Shown piece by piece: positions 1 through 7,551 of a stretch of DNA of 64,000 bases. Numbering within the stretch: the stretch's first letter is position 1; every line of letters begins with the position of its first letter. Location of the stretch: assembly GCA_965212085.1 (NCBI GenBank), contig OZ243042.1, positions 2,666,001 through 2,730,000 on the forward strand, given 5' to 3'. This DNA is from JAHRAW01 sp965212085. Lineage in GTDB: Bacteria; Pseudomonadota; Gammaproteobacteria; Arenicellales; Poriferihabitantaceae. The position numbers and the translations under genes are program-made. The notes below the pieces were generated by a model. It was not told the DNA's origin. It made no database searches and saw only the letters and a program-made list of their open reading frames with translations.

Positions 1-1074
1 GGTGTCTCGCGTGAGCGTGGCATCGGCGGAGCGGTAAAATCTTAGAATGATGGAATTGGCGGCTACAGCGTCCGGCCCATCATTGATGACCGAAACATTT
101 CCCGAAAAGGTGGTATCGCCGGGGCTTAGTGTCAGGGTACGGTCACCGGGGGTATTCACCAGAGCAAATCGTACACCCGGCGGGTTCGGCGGCTCCACCA
201 CGGTCACTGAAGCAGACGCCCTGAAGCAGGTTTCTTGAGCGGTTGGGTGCGGCGGCGCCGGCGGGGTGCGGACACAGGAGTAATAATAATAGACGCCCGG
301 CGTCGCCGGCACGGCGATGGTGATTATCGCCTCGCCGTTGTTGGTCGCTCGAATATTTCCAACCCCTCCGATCCCTCTTGCCTGACCGCTTGCCACAGGC
401 GTTAGCGCGCTGATAGCGCCCAGCGGGGGTACTTCATTCGCAGCCGCCTGCGCGGCGGTCTGCCGCACTTGATAAACGTCCATGTCCACGGGCGGGGTGC
501 CCGCATCTCCCCGGTTGAGCACGTTGACGCGCGCGGTGAACGTGTCGTGAGTCCCTATGATCCGGTTACTACCCGGCAGACCAGAAATCTGGTTAATAAG
601 CAGGTATATCCCCGCCGCCGCTGTCAGCTCGACTTCAATAGTCGGCGTACAGGAGTTGAGGTCATTGTCATTCGTGCGGATACAAGCGAAATGATACAGG
701 GGTCGCGGGTTTCTGGTGGACGGGGTGACGGAAGAAGCGGCCGCAACAAAGGAGGGGACCGCCCCGCCGCTTGCGGTGAGCGTCGTAATCTCCACTACGT
801 CCACACGGTCGGCTCGACTGAAGTCTCGACGATTGACGATGTCAACATAATAATCCACGAACACGCTGCCCACCGGCGCCGCATCCCCGCTATTGGTTAC
901 GGTGGCGGTGAGGGTGTAATCAGGGCCGCCGGTACGCACGCTGTCCTCCGAAGAGGTCAGCGCGCCGATGGCCAAATTAACCTGCGCCGCCGCATGCTGG
1001 GCGGGAAGCAAGGTCAGCGCAAAAAGCGCCACGGCGAGGGCCGCCGCCCTACACATAATTCCGCGCCCGGCCAT
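1..1074 (-). CDS. Secreted CARDB/Ig-like repeat protein, N-terminal part (runs off the left edge)
   Basis: The minus-strand frame stays open from 1074 to base 1 (358 codons, no stop in the window). The N-terminus is a signal peptide: a short basic stretch, a hydrophobic core (ALAVALFALTLLPA) and an AAA-Q cleavage site. The mature part repeats a beta-rich module of about 110 residues with the pattern 'TATVTNSGDAAPVGSVFVDYY', 'TARVNVLNRGD' and 'NVSVINDGPDAV', which is typical of CARDB-type extracellular adhesion domains. ATG 1074 is chosen because a GAGG lies 9 nt upstream; ATG 1056 is in frame but has a poorer site. The role is inferred as a cell-surface or secreted scaffold, and ligand and anchoring are unknown because the C-terminus is missing. 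Confidence 0.75.
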   Translation of the reverse strand, partial: MAGRGIMCRAAALAVALFALTLLPAQHAAAQVNLAIGALTSSEDSVRTGGPDYTLTATVTNSGDAAPVGSVFVDYYVDIVNRRDFSRADRVDVVEITTLTASGGAVPSFVAAASSVTPSTRNPRPLYHFACIRTNDNDLNSCTPTIEVELTAAAGIYLLINQISGLPGSNRIIGTHDTFTARVNVLNRGDAGTPPVDMDVYQVRQTAAQAAANEVPPLGAISALTPVASGQARGIGGVGNIRATNNGEAIITIAVPATPGVYYYYSCVRTPPAPPHPTAQETCFRASASVTVVEPPNPPGVRFALVNTPGDRTLTLSPGDTTFSGNVSVINDGPDAVAANSIILRFYRSADATLTRDT

Positions 1075-1099
1075 TATAGCCGGCCTCGTGAGCCGTGAA

Positions 1100-1113
1100 G
1101 GGGGGGGGGGGGG
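1100..1113 (-). repeat. 14-nt homopolymeric C tract (G on + strand) upstream of the secreted-protein gene
   Basis: Fourteen consecutive G on the + strand read as C14 on the coding strand, ending 26 nt before ATG 1074. A frame starting at ATG 1201 (GAGA about 9 nt upstream) runs through the tract and stops at 1049. Loss of one C would fuse it in frame to the secreted protein. Tracts of this kind are classic slipped-strand sites; phase variation here is an inference. Confidence 0.6.
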
Positions 1114-1329
1114 CAGGAATGGCCGCCGCAACGCCCAAAGGCGCACGGAAAGGCGCTTTCAGCGCATTTTTGAACCCAAACGAGCGAATGGAAAAAGTCA
1201 TGGTATGGTCTCTTTCAAGTGTAAATAAACGCCGGCGCATCACTTCGTTTTCAGGATAGCGATACGCAAGAATTGACGATAAACGGCCCCAAATTCGGGT
1301 TGTTGGTGATTGATTGGGGGACTGTAAAC

Positions 1330-1556
1330 TAAAATGGTGGGGGAATGCAAGGGGTTGAGGGGGCGTGGGGGGCGGGTTTGGGGCAGGGTGGGGGGTGAGG
1401 GCGCGCGGGCGGCTTTCCGGCGGTGCGGTGCGTGGGGTTGGGGCGGTGCGTGGGGTTGGGGCGGTGCGGGGCGTGGGTTTGGGGCGGTGCGTGGGTTTGG
1501 AGCGGCGAGGGCGTGGGTTTGGGGCGGCGCAGGGCGCGAATTTGGGGGGCGCGTGA
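1330..1556. repeat. G-rich degenerate tandem repeat (about 18-bp unit)
   Basis: The + strand is almost free of C-runs and repeats GGGGCGGTGCGTGGGGTT-like units, perfect near 1424-1460 and degenerate to about 1550. The many G3-G4 blocks spaced by 1-7 nt fit G-quadruplex potential. Proline-rich open frames on the other strand are low-complexity by-products and are not called as genes. Confidence 0.6.
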
Positions 1557-1657
1557 CGCGCATTTGCGGGGGGGAGACCCCCCGCACCCCCCTTTGCGGC
1601 GCGGGGAAACTCCTGTTTCCAGCGCCGCGCGCACATCCTTGTGCGCGACAGCCGGCT
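1549..1657. repeat. Palindromic repeat type D, copy 1
   Basis: Several short hairpins follow one another: GCGCGTGACGCGC, GGGGGGAGACCCCCC, GGAAACTCCTGTTTCC and GCGCACATCCTTGTGCGC. The same succession recurs at about 12582-12690, 57980-58096 and inverted at about 58468-58563. It is intergenic in every copy. Confidence 0.8.
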
Positions 1658-1677
1658 GGCGCCGGGCCGAAAAAGCG

Positions 1678-1745
1678 GGATTCCCGATACGATGAAAAAT
1701 ATGGTCGCTGCGCTTCCTATTTTTCTATCGTCCGGGAATGACGGC
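1678..1745. repeat. Palindromic repeat type A, copy 1
   Basis: This is a roughly 68-bp imperfect inverted repeat with ends GATTCCCGA and TCGGGAAT and inner arms GATGAAAAATA and TATTTTTCTATCG. Other copies lie near 1961, 3284, 3560, 3848, 4156 (truncated), 12742, 24863 (inverted), 55008 and 58255. Fragments lie near 8108 and 39207. Confidence 0.8.
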
Positions 1746-1811
1746 GAGGGCGTAAGGAAGGCAAAGGAAGCGGCTAAACGTGGCGTAGGGGCAGGTCGCG
1801 ACCTGTCCCTA

Positions 1812-3002
1812 CTACCCTAAATGCGGGTATGACACCGAGAGCGTGGCAACAACGCTGCCGTCTTTCCCGAGCGTTAGTGTCCGTTGCCGCGTAAGCGGCT
1901 TACGGACACTTGGCGCTCTCGGGAATCCAGCGCCATATGACCGATTGCCGGTGTAGCCCTGGATTCCCGAATAGCGATGAAACAAACGGTCGCTGGCGCT
2001 TCCTATTTTTCTATCGTTCGGGAATTGTATAGGTTCACTAATTCGCTGACAAGAATCATTCATTTGTTTGGGGGTTTTAGCGTTGATGCCCTGGTGCGGT
2101 CTGTACTCGTTGTAGTAGAGCAAGTATTGCTCCAATTCGTCCCTGAACTCGGCCTCCGTCTCAAACGTCGTCCCCTCAATCAAATCCTCGTTCAGCGTCC
2201 GCCAGAAACGCTCCACCTTGCCATTGGTCTGCGGCCGGTACGGGCGCGTATAGCGATGACGGATGCCCAACTCCTGCAGCATGCGCTCAAACGGATGCCG
2301 CTCCGGCACGCGCCTTGAAGCAAACTCCGAACCATTGTCGCTCAACATCTCGGCGAACTGTATGCGGTATTTGAGGTTCAACAGATTCAGAATCTTCAAG
2401 GTGCTAAACATCACCGTCAGACTCTTCACGTCTTCCACCACCTCCGCCCACGCAACCCGCGTGCAATCATCCAGCACGCATACCAAATAACGCCGCCGGG
2501 GGTCGGAAACAATCAGGTCGCGGCTCAAGCAATGGCAGTCAATATGCCCCAGTTCCCCGGCTTTATGCTTGATAATACGCCGTTTGTTCTGCTTCATCGG
2601 TACACTCATACGATTGACGCCATAGCGCTTAAGGATACGATAAATCGTACTCGGCGAGGGCGTCAATTCCTTGAACTCCGGCAACAGCAGGGTGTAGATC
2701 TCATAGCGGTTGACGCCATTTTGCCGGTGCGCCAGGATCGCCTGCTCGAGGTCCGGGCGCCGCGCCCGCCACCTCGGGCCGCGCTTTTGTGGCAACACGG
2801 CGCTGATATCGCCGCTCTGGGAGGCGCGGTGATAATACTTCAAGAAGGTTTGCCGGTTGGTGTGGTGGAAGCGGTAGAAGTCGCTGACGAAGCGGAGCTT
2901 CGGATGGCGTCCGGCCTTGACCTGCTCGTATTCCTGGATCAGGAACCGCCATTTGCTCAAATAGTTGCGCTGCAGGGTTTTGTCTCGGGTATTGTCTCTC
3001 AT
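1812..3002 (-). CDS. DDE/rve-type transposase, IS481/IS3-like, with a host-encoded C-terminal tail
   Basis: The 396-aa protein has an N-terminal helix-turn-helix region, then an integrase core with the acidic triad at about D155 (HIDCH), D222 (SDNGSEF) and E264 (NGKVERFW). YTRPYRPQTNGK and LLYYNEYRPHQ are hallmark motifs of the IS481/IS3 integrase core. ATG 3002 has GAGG 8 nt upstream. The element itself contains no in-frame stop. The frame crosses the left terminal repeat, and about 70 residues from F327 onward are translated from the flanking type A and C repeats to the stop at 1812. Family-length homologues would be expected to end near residue 320-330, so the tail is probably incidental. 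Activity cannot be judged from sequence. Confidence 0.9.
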   Translation of the reverse strand: MRDNTRDKTLQRNYLSKWRFLIQEYEQVKAGRHPKLRFVSDFYRFHHTNRQTFLKYYHRASQSGDISAVLPQKRGPRWRARRPDLEQAILAHRQNGVNRYEIYTLLLPEFKELTPSPSTIYRILKRYGVNRMSVPMKQNKRRIIKHKAGELGHIDCHCLSRDLIVSDPRRRYLVCVLDDCTRVAWAEVVEDVKSLTVMFSTLKILNLLNLKYRIQFAEMLSDNGSEFASRRVPERHPFERMLQELGIRHRYTRPYRPQTNGKVERFWRTLNEDLIEGTTFETEAEFRDELEQYLLYYNEYRPHQGINAKTPKQMNDSCQRISEPIQFPNDRKIGSASDRLFHRYSGIQGYTGNRSYGAGFPRAPSVRKPLTRQRTLTLGKDGSVVATLSVSYPHLG

Positions 3003-3066
3003 GGGTCGTACCTCTTGGGTTGGGATTGGTCAGGCTATTCTGTCAGTGAAATAGTGAACTTCTACA
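2026..3066 (-). mobile_element. Insertion sequence of 1,041 bp with 25-bp inverted ends and 5-bp target duplication
   Basis: The left end 2026-2050 (starting TGTATAGGTTCACTAATT) and right end 3042-3066 (ending AATAGTGAACTTCTACA) are imperfect inverted repeats differing at about five positions. The element sits inside a copy of repeat A and is flanked by GGAAT at 2021-2025 and 3067-3071. Removing the element and one GGAAT restores the consensus CGTTCGGGAATGACGGC of the repeat. Ends, duplication and an intact transposase frame indicate a fairly recent insertion. Confidence 0.9.
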
Positions 3067-4227
3067 GGAATGACGGCAGAGGTGAGGCGGGAATTCAGCG
3101 TCCAATCGGGGACAGGTCGCGACCTGTCCCTACTACCCGCAAATGTGGATATGACACCGAGAGCGTGGCAACAACGCTGCCGTCTTTCCCGAGCGTTAGT
3201 GTCCGTTGCCGCGCAAGCGGCTTACGGACACTTGGCGCTCTCGGGAATCCAGCGCCATTTGACCCACCGCCGGTTTAACCCCTGGATTCCCGAATAGCGA
3301 TGAAAAATATGGTCGCTACCGCTCCCTATTTTTCTATCGTTCGGGAATGACGGCAGAGGTGAGGCGGGAATTCAGCGTCCAATCGGGGACAGGTCGCGAC
3401 CTGTCCCTACTACCCGCAAATGTGGATATGACACCGAGAGCGTGGCAACAACGCTGCCGTCTTTCCCGAGCGTTAGTGTCCGTTGCCGCGTAAGCGGCTT
3501 ACGGACACTTGCGTACTCGGGAATCCAGTGCCACACGGCCTACCGCCGGTTTAACCTCTGGATTCCCGAAAAGCGATGAAACAAACGGTCGCTACGCTTC
3601 CTATTTTTCTATCGTTCGGGAATGACGGCAGAGGCGTAAGGAAGGCAAAGGAAACGGCTAAACGTGGCGTAGGGGCAGGTCGCGACCTGCCCCTACTACC
3701 CCGCAAATGTGGATATGACACCGAGAGCGTAGCAACAACGCTGCCGTCTTTCCCGAGCGTTAGTGTCCGTTGCCGCGCAAGCGGCTTACGGACACTTGGC
3801 GCTCTCGGGAATCCAGCGCCATTTGACCCACCGCCGGTTTAACCCCTGGATTCCCGAATAGCGATGAAAAATATGGTCGCTACGCTCCCTATTTTTCTAT
3901 CGTTCGGGAATGACGGCAGAGGTGAGGCGGGAATTCAGCGTCCAATCGGGGACAGGTCGCGACCTGTCCCTACTACCCTAAATGCGGGTATGACACCGAG
4001 GGCAATTTACACTTTCATGGGTATGACACCGAGAGCGTGGCAACAACGCTGCCGTCTTTCCCGAGCGTTAGTGTCCGTTGCCGCGTTAGCGGCTTACGGA
4101 CACTTGGCGCTCTCGGGAATCCAGCGCCATTTGACCCACCGCCGGTTTAACCCCTGGATTCCTGAATAGCGATGAAACAAACGGTCGCCGGCGACGGGTA
4201 GGGACAAGTCGCGACCTGTCCGCATTT

Positions 4228-4252
4228 GTCAGTGAATTAGTGAACCTGTACA
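4228..4252 (+). repeat. Solitary right-end inverted repeat of the same IS family
   Basis: This 25-bp sequence matches the right end at 3042-3066 except at about three positions (starts GTCAGTGAATTAGTGAACC, ends TACA). No transposase adjoins it. It lies directly upstream of the guaB promoter, at the end of the palindromic array. Confidence 0.8.
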
Positions 4253-4268
4253 AGAATGACTGTATAAT
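4240..4268 (+). promoter_or_regulatory. guaB promoter overlapping the IS-end remnant
   Basis: TATAAT stands at 4263-4268, directly preceded by TG. The -35 position (about 4240-4245, GTGAAC) falls inside the IS-end remnant. ATG of guaB begins at 4275, only 6 nt after the -10 box. Transcription would then start at or next to the initiation codon, predicting a leaderless mRNA. No Shine-Dalgarno sequence is present. Confidence 0.5.
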
Positions 4269-4274
4269 CCGGCA

Positions 4275-5735
4275 ATGGAACCCATCGAACTGGCGCTTAC
4301 CTTTGACGACGTGTTGCTGGTCCCCGCGCGGTCGGTGGTTCTGCCCCGGGAGGCGAGTCTGCGCACCCGCTTCACGCGCGGCCTTGACCTCAACATCCCC
4401 CTGCTGTCGGCGGCCATGGACACCGTGACCGGGGCCGACGCCGCGATCTGCCTGGCCCAGGCCGGGGGGGTCGGGGTGATTCACCGCAACTTCCCGCCGG
4501 AACTGCAAGCCAAAGAAGTGAACCGCGTGAAAAAATACGAAAGCGGCGTGATCAGCGACCCGGTGCGCGTGGAGAAGAGCGCCCGGGTGCGCGACGTGCT
4601 GGAACTGATGCGTAAATACAACATCTCCGGGGTGCCGGTGGTGGACGGGCCGCGGGCCATCGGCATCGTCACCAACCGCGACCTGCGCTTCGAGAAGTCC
4701 ATGGACACCCCGGTCAGCAAGGTCATGACCCCCCAGGAGCAACTGGTCACGGTGCGCGCCGGGGCGGCCTCCGAAGATGTCGAAAACCTGCTCCACCGGC
4801 ACCGCATTGAGAAGGTGCTGGTGGTGGATGAGAACAATCACCTCAAGGGGTTGATCACCGTCAAGGACATCCAAAAGTCCAGCGACTTCCCCAACGCCTG
4901 TCGGGACCAGCGCGGCCGGTTGCTGGCCGCCGCCGCGGTCGGGGTCGGCGAGGACGCCGATGAACGCGTCGAACGGCTGGTGGAGGTCGGCGTGGACGCC
5001 ATCGTCGTGGACACCGCCCACGGCCATTCCGCCGGCGTGCTGGAGCGCGTGCGGATGATCAAAAAAACCTGCGGCGAGGTGCAGGTCATCGGCGGCAATA
5101 TCGCCACCGCCGAAGCCGCCCGCGACCTCGTTGAAGCCGGCGCCGACGGCGTCAAGGTCGGCATCGGCCCCGGCTCCATTTGCACCACGCGCATCGTCGC
5201 CGGGGTCGGCGTGCCGCAGATTCACGCCATCCAGGAAGTGCGAAAGGGGCTGGAAGGCAGCGGCGTGCCGTTCATCGCCGACGGCGGCATCCGCTACTCC
5301 GGGGACATCGCCAAGTGCATCGCCGCCGGCGCACATTCGGTGATGGTCGGCGGCTTGCTGGCCGGTGCCGATGAAGCGCCGGGAGAAATCGAAATGTACC
5401 AGGGCCGCTCCTATAAATCCTACCGCGGCATGGGCTCCCTCGGCGCGCTGCAAAAAGGCTCCAAAGACCGCTACTTCCAGGACGGCGTGGACAGCGCCGA
5501 CAAACTGGTGCCCGAAGGCATCGAAGGCCGGGTTCCGTACAAAGGCCCGATGGCGAACATCATCCACCAGTTGATGGGCGGCCTGCGCTCCAGCATGGGC
5601 TACACCGGCAACGCCGACATCGAACAAATGCGAACCCGCGCGCGGTTTGTGCGAATTACCAACGCCGGGATGGCGGAGAGTCACGTGCATGATGTTTCTA
5701 TTGTTAAGGAAGCTTCTAATTATCAGCGGAGTTGA
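4275..5735 (+). CDS. guaB: Inosine-5'-monophosphate dehydrogenase
   Basis: GuaB oxidises IMP to XMP with NAD+, the first committed step to GMP, in the cytoplasm. The 486-aa length is typical. The N-terminus (LALTFDDVLLVPARS...LNIPLLSAAMDTVT) matches bacterial IMPDH. Tandem CBS domains occupy about residues 92-205. The catalytic loop GPGSICTTR places the nucleophilic Cys at 303, followed by ADGGIRYSGD and the MGSLGAL/GRVPYKG flap region. ATG 4275 is the only start that keeps the family N-terminus, although it lacks a ribosome-binding site and sits 6 nt after a TATAAT box. It is followed 61 bp downstream by the GMP synthase gene, so the two consecutive guanine-branch enzymes are adjacent. Confidence 0.97.
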   Translation: MEPIELALTFDDVLLVPARSVVLPREASLRTRFTRGLDLNIPLLSAAMDTVTGADAAICLAQAGGVGVIHRNFPPELQAKEVNRVKKYESGVISDPVRVEKSARVRDVLELMRKYNISGVPVVDGPRAIGIVTNRDLRFEKSMDTPVSKVMTPQEQLVTVRAGAASEDVENLLHRHRIEKVLVVDENNHLKGLITVKDIQKSSDFPNACRDQRGRLLAAAAVGVGEDADERVERLVEVGVDAIVVDTAHGHSAGVLERVRMIKKTCGEVQVIGGNIATAEAARDLVEAGADGVKVGIGPGSICTTRIVAGVGVPQIHAIQEVRKGLEGSGVPFIADGGIRYSGDIAKCIAAGAHSVMVGGLLAGADEAPGEIEMYQGRSYKSYRGMGSLGALQKGSKDRYFQDGVDSADKLVPEGIEGRVPYKGPMANIIHQLMGGLRSSMGYTGNADIEQMRTRARFVRITNAGMAESHVHDVSIVKEASNYQRS

Positions 5736-5741
5736 TTCGCA

Positions 5742-5816
5742 ATGTTTGAAGCGACTGGCTTGATTGCCTTAGCTGTCGGACTTTTGCGCTCTTGCAATGC
5801 ATACATACATCGTTAA
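5742..5816 (+). CDS. Possible 24-residue hydrophobic leader ORF
   Basis: This tiny frame lies between guaB and the GMP synthase fusion and overlaps the latter's start by 20 bp in another frame. It begins MFEATGLIALAVGLLRSC and has GGAG 10 nt before the ATG. It may be a remnant of the foreign DNA that brought the fusion's N-terminal domain, a leader peptide, or chance. Nothing else supports it. Confidence 0.25.
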   Translation: MFEATGLIALAVGLLRSCNAYIHR

Positions 5817-7551
5817 TAAAAACCCGCGCTGGCAACCACACAGAGTACACAACATTTCTGTCGGCTGCCGTCACTTGCCGAATCTAGAGAACCAACACAA
5901 ACTGGGCGAGTTTGTGAGTTATAACGAAGCGGTAAGAAAAGCAAAAATCACTTTCGGTAAAGCAAAAGAATGTCCCCTTTGCTGCAAATCTGACCACCAC
6001 GACCCGCACCAACAACGTATCCTCATCCTCGACTTCGGCGCGCAGTACACCCAGCTCATCGGCCGCAGCGTGCGCGAACTCGGCGTCTATTGCGAAATTT
6101 ATTCCTGGGACGCGGACTTTGAAAAAATCGCGGCCTTCAACCCCGACGGGCTGATCCTTTCCGGCGGCCCGGCCTCGGCGTGGGAAGACCAAAACCCCTT
6201 CGCGCCTCCGGAAATTTTTGACCTGGGCCGCCCCATCCTCGGCATCTGTTACGGCATGCAAACCCTGGTGGCGCAACTCGGCGGCGCGGTGGAAAACGCC
6301 GCGCATCACGAATACGGCCACGCCCTGGTGCAAACCCGCGTCCACAGTTCCCTGCTCGGGGAAAGCGGCGCGAGCCTCGACGTGTGGATGAGCCACGGCG
6401 ACCGCGTAACCGCGCTGCCCGGCGGCTTCAAGGTCATCGCTTCAAGCGCCAACTCCCCGTACGCCGCCATCGCCGACGAGACCCGCAAATACTACGGCGT
6501 GCAGTTTCACCCCGAAGTTACCCACACCGCCGCCGGCAAAGAAATCCTGTCGCGCTTTGTGCACGACCTGTGCGGCTGCGGCCGCCACTGGATACCCGAA
6601 AACATCATTGACGGCATGCTCGGCGAAGTCCGCGCGCGGGTCGCGGGCGAGTCGGTGATCCTGGGCTTGTCCGGCGGCGTTGATTCGTCGGTGACCGCGG
6701 CGCTTTTGCAGCGCGCCATCGGTGAGCAACTGACCTGCATCTTCGTGGACACCGGGCTGCTGCGCCTTCACGAAGGCGACCGGGTGATGCAAACCTTCGC
6801 CGACCATCTCGGCGTTCGGGTGATTCGCGTGAACGCCGAAGCGCGCTTTCTGAAACGCCTCAAGGGCGTTGCCGACCCGGAACAAAAGCGCAAGGTCATC
6901 GGCAACCTGTTCGTGGAAATTTTCGAGCAGGAATCCGCCGCTATTGCCAACGCCAAATGGCTCGCCCAGGGCACCATCTACCCGGACGTCATCGAATCCG
7001 CCGGCAACACCGACGGCACAGGCGGTGGCAAGGTCATTAAATCCCACCACAACGTCGCCGGGTTGCCCGAAGGAATGACGCTCAAACTCCTCGAACCGTT
7101 GCGCGAACTGTTCAAGGACGAGGTGCGGAAAATCGGTCTGGAACTCGGTCTGCCGGCGAAAATGATCAACCGCCATCCGTTCCCCGGCCCCGGCCTCGGC
7201 GTGCGCATCCTCGGCGAAGTGAACAAGGAATTCGCCGACATTTTGCGCAAGGCCGACGCCATCTACCTCGAAGAGTTGGAAAAACACGGCCTCTACGATC
7301 AAATCAGCCAGGCGTTCGCGGTGTTCCTGCCGGTCAAGTCGGTGGGCGTGGTGGGCGACAACCGCGCCTACGAATACGTCATCGCGCTGCGCGCCGTGGA
7401 AACCGTTGACTTCATGACCGCCAACTGGAAGCGCATCCCCTACGACGCGCTGGCGGCCATCTCCAACCGCATCATCAACGAAGTTCGCGGCATCAGCCGC
7501 GTCACCTACGACATCTCCGGCAAACCGCCGGCCACCATCGAGTGGGAATAG
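5797..7551 (+). CDS. guaA: GMP synthase (glutamine-hydrolysing) with an extra N-terminal Cys-rich domain
   Basis: GuaA amidates XMP to GMP. Residues from about 74 (RILILDFGAQYTQL) to the end are a complete bacterial GuaA. The class I amidotransferase domain has nucleophile C151 in GICYGMQ and a His/Glu pair in FHPEV near 238-240. The ATP-pyrophosphatase loop is SGGVDSS at 292-298, and the dimerisation domain ends GKPPATIEWE. The first 70 or so residues (MHTYIVNKNP..., VGCRHLP, LGEFVSYNEAVRKAK, CPLCC) instead resemble a family of small stand-alone bacterial proteins. Their codons are AT-richer than the rest. No ATG, GTG or TTG lies in frame close to the GuaA start; the nearest is GTG at 5914, inside the small domain, so a true fusion is the simplest reading. 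The gene overlaps tadA by 10 bp. Confidence 0.93.
   Translation: MHTYIVNKNPRWQPHRVHNISVGCRHLPNLENQHKLGEFVSYNEAVRKAKITFGKAKECPLCCKSDHHDPHQQRILILDFGAQYTQLIGRSVRELGVYCEIYSWDADFEKIAAFNPDGLILSGGPASAWEDQNPFAPPEIFDLGRPILGICYGMQTLVAQLGGAVENAAHHEYGHALVQTRVHSSLLGESGASLDVWMSHGDRVTALPGGFKVIASSANSPYAAIADETRKYYGVQFHPEVTHTAAGKEILSRFVHDLCGCGRHWIPENIIDGMLGEVRARVAGESVILGLSGGVDSSVTAALLQRAIGEQLTCIFVDTGLLRLHEGDRVMQTFADHLGVRVIRVNAEARFLKRLKGVADPEQKRKVIGNLFVEIFEQESAAIANAKWLAQGTIYPDVIESAGNTDGTGGGKVIKSHHNVAGLPEGMTLKLLEPLRELFKDEVRKIGLELGLPAKMINRHPFPGPGLGVRILGEVNKEFADILRKADAIYLEELEKHGLYDQISQAFAVFLPVKSVGVVGDNRAYEYVIALRAVETVDFMTANWKRIPYDALAAISNRIINEVRGISRVTYDISGKPPATIEWE

Larger units (their letters stand above)
1789..4221. 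repeat. Tandem array of about 280-bp palindromic units (B-C-A), interrupted by an insertion sequence
   Basis: The unit has three parts. B is the perfect palindrome GGGACAGGTCGCGACCTGTCCC. C is a roughly 95-bp hairpin with ends TTCCCGAGCG and CGCTCTCGGGAA and an inner stem GTGTCCGT...ACGGACAC. A is the GATTCCCGA...TCGGGAAT hairpin. B starts near 1789, 3110, 3388, 3672, 3952 and 4200; C near 1837, 3155, 3436, 3720 and 4030; A near 1961, 3284, 3560, 3848 and 4156 (truncated). Subtracting the 1,046 bp added by the insertion makes the first spacing about 275 bp, so the array was regular before insertion. No coding capacity is evident, and open frames across it are chance. Confidence 0.85.

Noticed and set aside
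1049..1636. Proline-rich minus-strand open frames (PTHRPNPT-type repeats)
   Set aside because: They translate the G-rich tandem repeat and repeat D in several frames at once and lack any start context or conserved domain.
2532..3278. 248-codon plus-strand ORF opposite the transposase
   Set aside because: Antisense to an intact DDE transposase and continuing into the palindromic repeats; no domain features.
1789..4221. CRISPR array
   Set aside because: The repeats are about 280-bp contiguous palindromic units without unique spacers, and no cas genes are nearby.
4086..5690. 534-codon minus-strand open frame across guaB
   Set aside because: It is the antisense shadow of guaB in high-GC DNA: composition is His/Asp/Gly-rich, no domain is recognisable, and the plus-strand frame is an unmistakable IMPDH.
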